Source of the DNA: Actinomycetota bacterium | GTDB lineage: Bacteria > Actinomycetota > Actinomycetes > S36-B12 > UBA5976 | Direction of reading: 5' to 3' | Length of the DNA: 12,805 nucleotides | NCBI GenBank assembly: GCA_026392535.1 | Contig: JAPLBX010000070.1 | Span: forward strand, 1 to 12,805 | Shown here: positions 7,992-12,805 of the stretch, one piece after another | Position numbering within the stretch: the first letter of the stretch is position 1 | Layout of the letters: every line of letters begins with the position of its first letter | The notes under the pieces: model-generated | What the model saw: the letters and a program-made list of their open reading frames with translations, nothing else | Told to the model about the DNA's origin: nothing | Database searches by the model: none | Translations under genes and position numbers: made by a program

Positions 7992-8405
7992 ATGTCAAAA
8001 CTTAAAGTTTTCCTGACCTTTGCCATCACCAGTGTTTTAACTCTTGTTTTAGATAGTTTGCAAAACTTAAGTACCTATTCATTTGCAGTGTCGCTTTGGA
8101 CCGTCAACATCGCGGGTGTGCTCGCAGCCATCATAAGTTCGAATCGATCTGCCAGAATAATTTTCTTCTTGCTGATCGGCTTGAACGTGCTCGGAATGTC
8201 ACATATTGCATATGTTGCAGTTTTTAATCCTGAGGTGCCGATTGTGGGCTTGGCATTAGTCGCGCTGCTATTTAACGTGAATGTCTGGTTGGCTGCTATG
8301 GGTGCGAGTGCAGCGCCAAGTTGGAAATCAGCCACCAAATACACAAATTCGGAAAAACTGTCGAATTGGGCCAAGATTGATAAAGGCGAAGACCCAACTC
8401 TCTAG
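7992..8405 (+). CDS. Trp operon-associated membrane protein (TIGR02234/Trp_oprn_chp type)
   Basis: This 137-aa membrane protein of unknown molecular function begins at the base after the trpE stop. Hydrophobic segments lie at about residues 5-22, 30-49, 55-77 and 82-103. The soluble tail ends in WAKIDKGEDPTL, which matches the W..LDRGEDPT ending I associate with the Trp operon-associated membrane proteins between trpE and trpC in many Actinobacteria. Position and tail motif together support the family. The protein is shorter than the roughly 180-220 aa I expect, mainly in the loops, consistent with reduction in a compact genome. No catalytic residues are apparent. A role linked to tryptophan synthesis is suggested only by conserved neighbourhood. 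There is no clear Shine-Dalgarno, so translation is probably coupled to trpE. Confidence 0.75.
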   Translation: MSKLKVFLTFAITSVLTLVLDSLQNLSTYSFAVSLWTVNIAGVLAAIISSNRSARIIFFLLIGLNVLGMSHIAYVAVFNPEVPIVGLALVALLFNVNVWLAAMGASAAPSWKSATKYTNSEKLSNWAKIDKGEDPTL

Positions 8406-8420
8406 AATTGGGTGACTTAC

Positions 8421-8426
8421 GAGGAG
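8421..8426 (+). promoter_or_regulatory. Shine-Dalgarno fixing the start of the HGxxPAAW gene
   Basis: GAGGAG lies 5 nt before ATG 8432. The frame is also open from a TTG at 8408, but that would put this site inside the gene and add residues absent from the family, so ATG 8432 is chosen. Confidence 0.75.
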
Positions 8427-8431
8427 CAAAA

Positions 8432-8638
8432 ATGTCTAGCAAGCGTTCACATCACGGCAACACCCCAGCCGCTTGGGTAACAGTCACCATCGCATTTACT
8501 GCATTTGTGGTTGGTGGAGCTGGAATTCTGCTTGCCTCTGCAACCATCTTCTGGGCAGGCGTTGCAATCTTCGTAATCTCAGGTGTGGTCGGCAAAGTCA
8601 TGCAAATGGCCGGCTACGGACAATATCCACGCTCATAA
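8432..8638 (+). CDS. Small HGxxPAAW-family membrane protein
   Basis: This 68-aa protein of unknown function belongs to the small actinobacterial family named for its HGxxPAAW motif, seen here as HGNTPAAW at residues 8-15. After a short basic, His-containing N-terminus come two hydrophobic segments, about 15-35 and 38-58, with a glycine-rich turn, then a short tail with GKVMQMAGYGQYP. Members typically sit between trpE and trpC, as here. The motif lies at the cytoplasm-membrane boundary if the basic end is inside (inference). The 26-nt gap to the previous gene carries a good ribosome-binding site, so it is probably cotranscribed but independently translated. It is the last gene before the 113-nt gap and a new promoter. 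Confidence 0.8.
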   Translation: MSSKRSHHGNTPAAWVTVTIAFTAFVVGGAGILLASATIFWAGVAIFVISGVVGKVMQMAGYGQYPRS

Positions 8639-8739
8639 CTGCCTCTTTTCCATTTTTAATTAGTTCTTAAATTCAGAGAGCTATTTCTGGATCAAAATCT
8701 TGCCATTTTCCCAAAGTCTGAAGAAATTCCTGGTTTGGT
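8639..8739. other. AT-rich intergenic gap between the small membrane gene and trpC
   Basis: This is the only sizeable gap between hisD and the right edge. I see no leader peptide with tandem Trp codons, no T-box-like structure and no intrinsic terminator with a T-run. A weak stem (TTCAGA pairing with TCTGGA, around 8671-8692) has an eight-base loop but no T-tract. The T-rich CTTTTCCATTTTT near 8644-8656 lacks a preceding hairpin. Transcription from upstream may therefore read through. Confidence 0.5.
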
Positions 8740-8752
8740 TAGGCTTAGAGCA
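8740..8752 (+). promoter_or_regulatory. trpC promoter -10 element, probably leaderless
   Basis: TAGGCT at 8740-8745 fits TANNNT and is followed by exactly six bases and then the trpC ATG at 8752, the same geometry as at hisD. No good Shine-Dalgarno precedes the ATG. The -35 region is weak: TCTGAA at 8717-8722 gives a 17-nt spacer but is a poor match. Confidence 0.5.
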
Positions 8753-9555
8753 TGACCGTATTGGATGACATCATCGTTGGTGTGCGCGAAGACATGGCTA
8801 TTCGCCAGTCCAAAATCAGTCTTGACGATTTGAAGGCTTTGGTTGAAAAAGCCCCGAGTGCAATGCCAGTCATTCCGGTGTTTAAGGGTGACGACGTGTG
8901 CGTTATCGCAGAGGTTAAACGCAAAAGTCCATCCAAGGGTGAGTTAGCCGAAATAGCCGATCCAGCTTTACTTGCCAGCCTTTATGAAGAAGGCGGTGCT
9001 CACGTTATCTCTGTTCTCACAGAAGAACGCCGGTTCAATGGCTCACTTGCAGATTTAGATGCAGTTCGCAAAGCTGTGAATATTCCAGTATTGCGCAAAG
9101 ACTTTATTGTCTCTTCATATCAACTATGGGAAGCACGTGCTCACGGCGCTGATTTAGCTTTGTTGATTGTGGCGGCACTTGATCAAAATGCACTTGTTAG
9201 TTTGATCGAACGGGCAAAGAGTTTGGGATTAACTCCGCTTGTTGAAGTTCACGACGTTGAAGAAGTAGCCAGAGCAATAGATGCTGGTGCTGATGTAATT
9301 GGCGTGAACAATCGTGATTTGCGAACCTTGCAAGTCAATCCAAAACAGTTTATGGAAATTGCACCTCATATTCCAGATCACATTGTGAAGATTGCGGAAA
9401 GTGGCATCAAGGACGCACATGATTTGCGAGTTTATGCAAGTGCTGGTGCAGATGCAGTACTAGTTGGTGAAGCTCTAGTAACCGGAAGCGATCCCAAGAA
9501 GGCTGTCCAAGATTTAGTAACCGCTGGTGCACATCCAGCCACGAAGCACCGATAG
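8752..9555 (+). CDS. trpC: Indole-3-glycerol phosphate synthase
   Basis: This beta/alpha barrel performs the ring closure and decarboxylation of CdRP to indole-3-glycerol phosphate. It has 267 aa and is monofunctional, with no TrpF domain fused. Active-site residues match the Sulfolobus enzyme pattern: E54 and K56 ([11 protein letters not shown]), K116 (LRKDFI), E165 (LVEVHD), N187 (GVNNRDL), E216 and S217 (AESGI). VGEALV near the end contributes to phosphate binding. The N-terminus [14 protein letters not shown] matches actinobacterial homologues, which supports ATG 8752. Its substrate should be produced by PriA acting on phosphoribosylanthranilate. It ends 8 nt before trpB and likely heads a trpCBA-mauE-dsbA transcript. 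Confidence 0.96.
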   Translation: MTVLDDIIVGVREDMAIRQSKISLDDLKALVEKAPSAMPVIPVFKGDDVCVIAEVKRKSPSKGELAEIADPALLASLYEEGGAHVISVLTEERRFNGSLADLDAVRKAVNIPVLRKDFIVSSYQLWEARAHGADLALLIVAALDQNALVSLIERAKSLGLTPLVEVHDVEEVARAIDAGADVIGVNNRDLRTLQVNPKQFMEIAPHIPDHIVKIAESGIKDAHDLRVYASAGADAVLVGEALVTGSDPKKAVQDLVTAGAHPATKHR

Positions 9556-9557
9556 GA
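9554..9557 (+). promoter_or_regulatory. Shine-Dalgarno deciding the trpB start
   Basis: AGGA overlaps the trpC stop codon and lies 6 nt before ATG 9564 but only 3 nt before GTG 9561. The spacing favours ATG 9564. Confidence 0.55.
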
Positions 9558-9563
9558 ATTGTG

Positions 9564-10769
9564 ATGGCTCCTTCACAACCAGATGCCCGCGGCCACTTTG
9601 GCCAATTCGGTGGTCGATTTGTTCCCGAAGCTTTGATGGCTGCACTAGAACAACTTGAAAATGAATACGTTGCTGCATCGAAAGATCCTGAGTTTCAAAA
9701 AGAACTAACTAATTTGTTGCAAACTTATTCTGGCCGGCCAACTCCAATCACTGACGCGAAGAATTTTGCTCAACATTGCGGTGGCGCACGAATTCTTTTG
9801 AAGCGTGAAGATTTAAATCACACTGGCTCACACAAAATCAATAACGTTTTAGGACAGGCGCTTTTAACAAAGCGAATGGGCAAAAAACGCATCATTGCTG
9901 AAACCGGTGCTGGCCAACATGGCGTTGCAAGTGCGACAGCTGCTGCACTGCTAGGTCTTGAGTGTGTGGTTTATATGGGTGAGGAAGACACTAAACGCCA
10001 AGCTTTGAACGTTGCTCGAATGCAGATGCTAGGCGCAACCGTTGTTCCAGTGACAACTGGATCTCGCACACTCAAAGACGCAGTCAATGAAGCAATGCGC
10101 GACTGGGTGGCGAATGTTGACGAAACTCATTACTTATTGGGCACAGTTGCAGGTCCGCATCCTTTCCCAATGATGGTGCGAGATTTCCATCGCATCATCG
10201 GTGTGGAATCCCGCGAACAAGTTTTGGCATTAACCGGCAAACTTCCAACAGCTATTGCAGCCTGCATTGGTGGTGGCAGCAATGCAATCGGAATTTTCCA
10301 TCCGTTCATTGACGATGTAGAAGTCCAGCTCGTTGGCTTTGAAGCAGGTGGTGATGGCGTTGAGACAGGCCGTCACGCAGCTTGTATTAGCGGTGGGTTG
10401 ACTGGGGTGTTTCAAGGATCTCGTTCCTACTTAATGCAAGACGCCGAAGGTCAAACCATCGAATCCCATTCGATTAGTGCTGGCCTTGATTATCCAGGTG
10501 TTGGCCCCGAGCATGCTTACTTAAATGAACTTGGCCGAGCGCAATATCGTGCAATCACAGACCGCGAAGCAATGGATGCGTTCTTATTGTTTTGCCAAAC
10601 TGAAGGCATCATCCCGGCAATTGAATCGGCACATGCTTTGGCAGGGGTAATCAAATTGGGCAAAGAATTAGGTAAAGACGCAGTGATCTTGGTAAACCTT
10701 TCAGGACGCGGAGATAAAGACGTGGCGACTGCAGCTGAATGGTTTAAAGAAACTGGGCAGATGAAATGA
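9564..10769 (+). CDS. trpB: Tryptophan synthase beta subunit
   Basis: This PLP enzyme condenses indole, tunnelled from TrpA, with serine to give tryptophan. It has 401 aa from ATG 9564; an adjacent GTG at 9561 would add one residue. The PLP lysine is K91 in HTGSHKINN, the catalytic glutamate is E113 in AETGAGQHG, and the PLP phosphate loop is GGGSN (236-240). All are offset by four from E. coli K87, E109 and 232-236. GGRFVPE (17-23) marks this as the standard TrpB1 class that works with TrpA. The stop overlaps the trpA ATG by 4 nt, consistent with making the two subunits in equal amounts. Confidence 0.97.
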   Translation: MAPSQPDARGHFGQFGGRFVPEALMAALEQLENEYVAASKDPEFQKELTNLLQTYSGRPTPITDAKNFAQHCGGARILLKREDLNHTGSHKINNVLGQALLTKRMGKKRIIAETGAGQHGVASATAAALLGLECVVYMGEEDTKRQALNVARMQMLGATVVPVTTGSRTLKDAVNEAMRDWVANVDETHYLLGTVAGPHPFPMMVRDFHRIIGVESREQVLALTGKLPTAIAACIGGGSNAIGIFHPFIDDVEVQLVGFEAGGDGVETGRHAACISGGLTGVFQGSRSYLMQDAEGQTIESHSISAGLDYPGVGPEHAYLNELGRAQYRAITDREAMDAFLLFCQTEGIIPAIESAHALAGVIKLGKELGKDAVILVNLSGRGDKDVATAAEWFKETGQMK

Positions 10770-11563
10770 CATCAGCACTGCATGCAGCTTTTGGTAAAGC
10801 AAAATCCGAAAACCGAGCTGCCCTTATTGCATATATCCCGGCAGGTTTTCCAACAGTCGGAAAAGGCATTGAAATTATTGAAGCCATCATTGCTGGTGGC
10901 GCAGATATTGTTGAAGTCGGTTGGCCGTATAGCGATCCTTTGATGGATGGACCCACAATTCAAAAAGCTGCCGAGATGGCTTTGGAAAATGGCGCATCTG
11001 CAAAGGATGTAATTGCAACAGTTGGCAAAGTGAAAGCCGCTGGGGCAGTGCCACTTGTGATGTCTTATTGGAATCCAATCGAACGCTACGGCGTGGAGAG
11101 GTTTTCGCAGGAGTTGGCTGCAGCTGGTGGGGTTGGCGTGATCACGCCAGATTTGACACCGGAAGAAGGTGTTGACTGGATTGCTGCCACTGACAAATTT
11201 GATGTTCAAAGAATCTTCTTAGTTGCACCCTCTTCCAAAGATGTTCGCCTTGAAGTTGTAGCTAATGCCAGCACAGGTTTTATTTATGCAGCATCTTTGA
11301 TGGGTGTAACCGGAACTCGTGAATCAGTTTCGTCTCACGCGGAGACTTTGGTTGCAAGAACTAGAAAAGTTTCAAAACTACCGATTGCAGTTGGATTAGG
11401 TGTTTCAACCCCTATGCAAGCAAATGACATTGCACAGTATGCCGATGGTGTAATCGTTGGAAGCGCATTCGTTAAAGCTGTATTGGAAGCAGTGGATCAC
11501 GCAGCTGCATTGGCAGCAGTCAAAAAACTCGCGCAGGAACTAAAACAAGGTTGTGTGAAATGA
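10766..11563 (+). CDS. trpA: Tryptophan synthase alpha subunit
   Basis: This barrel cleaves indole-3-glycerol phosphate to indole and glyceraldehyde 3-phosphate and passes indole to TrpB. It has 265 aa. The catalytic pair is E50 ([11 protein letters not shown]) and D61 (MDGPTIQ), equivalent to E. coli E49 and D60. GVTGTRESV and [11 protein letters not shown] form the phosphate-site and loop regions. It is translationally coupled to trpB by ATGA. The stop likewise overlaps the start of the MauE-like gene. Many Actinobacteria have lgt after trpA; here that slot holds a redox pair. Confidence 0.96.
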   Translation: MTSALHAAFGKAKSENRAALIAYIPAGFPTVGKGIEIIEAIIAGGADIVEVGWPYSDPLMDGPTIQKAAEMALENGASAKDVIATVGKVKAAGAVPLVMSYWNPIERYGVERFSQELAAAGGVGVITPDLTPEEGVDWIAATDKFDVQRIFLVAPSSKDVRLEVVANASTGFIYAASLMGVTGTRESVSSHAETLVARTRKVSKLPIAVGLGVSTPMQANDIAQYADGVIVGSAFVKAVLEAVDHAAALAAVKKLAQELKQGCVK

Positions 11564-12021
11564 CCAGGATTTTCGAAAACAAGTGGCTCTTGCTCATGGC
11601 AAGAATTGTTTTAAGTGGGGTTTTGGTTTATGCAGGTGGAATTAAGCTTTTGAACCCGGTTGAATCCCGAGCAGCGATAGTTGCATATCGACTTTATCTG
11701 CCCGAGTTTTTTGTGAAATTAGGCACCACCGCACTACCTGCCCTTGAAGTAGTAGTTGGACTTTTGCTTTTGACGGGTATTTTCGTGAGATTCGCATCCC
11801 TAGCAACTATTGCACTGATGCTGGTGTTTATAGTCATGATTGCCCAGGTCTGGTACCGAGGACTCTCGATTGATTGCGGCTGCTTTGGCGGCGGCGGCGA
11901 TGTGTCTCCCGAGGGCAAAGAGCTGAGATATATGGCAGAAATCGCTCGTGACACACTATTTATTGGACTCGCAGTACTGCTTGTACGCAAACCGCAAACC
12001 CCGTTTAGCATTAGTGCTTGA
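11560..12021 (+). CDS. MauE/DoxX-type membrane protein, redox-associated
   Basis: This 153-aa protein is a predicted four-helix membrane protein of the MauE/DoxX superfamily. Hydrophobic segments are at about 8-28, 53-73, 78-97 and 125-142. The features behind the call are YAGGIKLLNP after helix 1, the PALEVVVGLLLLTG helix, and DCGCFGGGG (105-113) with the cysteine pair C106/C108. MauE-like proteins are thought to support disulfide chemistry outside the membrane, often next to a thioredoxin- or DsbA-like protein, as here. The frame is open from a TTG at 11551, but ATG 11560 gives an ATGA overlap with the trpA stop and has AAGG 9 nt upstream. A direct role in tryptophan metabolism is not implied. 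The exact reaction is inferred. Confidence 0.82.
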   Translation: MTRIFENKWLLLMARIVLSGVLVYAGGIKLLNPVESRAAIVAYRLYLPEFFVKLGTTALPALEVVVGLLLLTGIFVRFASLATIALMLVFIVMIAQVWYRGLSIDCGCFGGGGDVSPEGKELRYMAEIARDTLFIGLAVLLVRKPQTPFSISA

Positions 12022-12030
12022 TTCACACCT

Positions 12031-12036
12031 AAGGAA
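12031..12036 (+). promoter_or_regulatory. Shine-Dalgarno for the DsbA-like gene
   Basis: AAGGAA lies 5 nt before ATG 12042 in the 20-nt gap after the MauE-like gene. It fixes the start of a gene whose stop is outside the window. Confidence 0.7.
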
Positions 12037-12041
12037 AAGTA

Positions 12042-12805
12042 ATGGCAAATCGCAAGGCAAAGTCGAAAGACGCTCTAGTTAGAAACCTGGGAATAGGCGC
12101 AATCACAGTGGTCGTGCTTGGAATTATTCTGTTCCCAACGATTCAGGACACATTCTTTGCAGACCCAAGTCCATCTTCTTCAACCTCAATCAATTTTGAT
12201 TACAACAGCGGCACCATTCCAGCCGACGTGGATGCGACTGATCTTTCTTGGACTATGAACCCAGAAGCTAAAACTTCAGACATCTTGACCATTTGGGAAG
12301 ATCCACAATGTCCAGCTTGTGCTTCGTTTGAGTATTACTTCGGTGCAACGATCAAGAAGTTGGCTGACGAAGGTGTGGTTAAAGTTAAATACAATCCAAC
12401 CGGCTTTTTAGATCAAGATTCAGATACTAATCCGAATGGTTTCACAGGCCACACAAGTTATCGCGCGATTAATGCTTTTGCCTGTGCAATTGATCGCGGC
12501 ATTGGTGCGGAATACCACGAAGTTATGTATTCGCGATCTTTCGCTTTGCTAAATGGATTAATTAAAGGTCGGGAAACCTTCAAAGAAGGAGACGGCTTCA
12601 GTGACGAAGATTTAGTCGATTGGGCCGGTGTTGCTGGGTATGACGAAAACAAACTGAGCGAATTTGGCAAATGCGTTTACACCCCAGAACATTTAACTTG
12701 GGCACGTCAATCAACTCTTAAATTTCATGAACTTCAAATCCCCGGCACTCCATACATTGCACTAAATGGAGTTGAAATGCCAACAGATGCTCGTAAATCC
12801 ATCAA
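12042..12805 (+). CDS. Membrane-anchored DsbA-like thiol-disulfide oxidoreductase (partial, 3' end cut off)
   Basis: An open frame of 254 codons from ATG 12042 runs past the right edge. A basic N-terminus (MANRKAKSK) is followed by one hydrophobic segment at about 16-35, then a Pro/Ser-rich linker, so the rest should lie outside the membrane. The thioredoxin-fold domain begins near residue 80. It has the active site C90-P-A-C93 (EDPQCPAC) and the cis-proline loop IPGTPYIALNG (233-243), both characteristic of actinobacterial DsbA/thioredoxin_4 proteins. Two further cysteines, C148 and C211, could form a structural disulfide as described for mycobacterial DsbA (inference). It probably oxidises or isomerises disulfides in exported proteins, with the adjacent MauE-like protein as redox partner. 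Only a small C-terminal part should be missing. Confidence 0.88.
   Translation, partial: MANRKAKSKDALVRNLGIGAITVVVLGIILFPTIQDTFFADPSPSSSTSINFDYNSGTIPADVDATDLSWTMNPEAKTSDILTIWEDPQCPACASFEYYFGATIKKLADEGVVKVKYNPTGFLDQDSDTNPNGFTGHTSYRAINAFACAIDRGIGAEYHEVMYSRSFALLNGLIKGRETFKEGDGFSDEDLVDWAGVAGYDENKLSEFGKCVYTPEHLTWARQSTLKFHELQIPGTPYIALNGVEMPTDARKSI

Noticed and set aside
8473..8670. Alternative plus-strand frame overlapping the HGxxPAAW gene
   Set aside because: Its translation is low-complexity and Cys/Arg-rich, as expected for an out-of-frame reading, while the main frame has the family motif and ribosome-binding site.
8671..8692. Stem TTCAGA/TCTGGA in the gap before trpC, considered as terminator or attenuator
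   Set aside because: It has six pairs including a G-T, a large loop, no T-tract and no Trp-codon leader peptide.

Overview
The window is a biosynthetic block from a moderately low-GC actinobacterium. Its gene order (dnaE end, hisD-C-B-H-A-F-I, trpE, a Trp-associated membrane protein, a small HGxxPAAW protein, trpC-B-A) is the typical actinobacterial his-trp arrangement. The HisA has the bifunctional PriA signature found in Actinobacteria. The AT-leaning codon use (many TTG Leu codons), very short gaps and overlapping stops and starts suggest a streamlined genome, for example a freshwater planktonic lineage such as the acI/Nanopelagicales type. That taxonomic placement is inference.

Layout: bases 1-348 are the 3' end of dnaE (DNA polymerase III alpha). 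Bases 336-833 encode an unrecognised four-helix membrane protein that starts inside dnaE. Bases 834-906 are a promoter region. A -10 box sits exactly one leaderless spacing upstream of the hisD GTG, inside a perfect 9-bp inverted repeat. Bases 907-7991 are hisD, hisC, hisB, hisH, priA, hisF, hisI and trpE, almost all joined by 1- or 4-nt overlaps. Bases 7992-8638 hold two small membrane proteins. Bases 8639-8751 are the only sizeable gap inside the block and end in a probable second leaderless promoter. Bases 8752-11563 are trpC, trpB and trpA. trpA overlaps a MauE/DoxX-type membrane protein (11560-12021), followed by a membrane-anchored DsbA-like thiol oxidoreductase that runs off the right edge.

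Function: the his genes cover most steps from phosphoribosyl-AMP to histidine, and the trp genes cover anthranilate synthase component I and the last steps to tryptophan. PriA joins the two pathways because it is expected to isomerise both ProFAR (histidine) and phosphoribosylanthranilate (tryptophan), which explains the lack of trpF here. hisG, hisE, the histidinol-phosphatase gene, trpG and trpD are not in the window. MauE and DsbA look like a separate envelope disulfide-redox pair carried on the 3' end of the trp unit.

All genes are on the plus strand. I see no rRNA, tRNA, CRISPR array, insertion sequence or convincing intrinsic terminator. I found no evidence for a wholly new system. The most interesting element is the palindromic, leaderless hisD control region.
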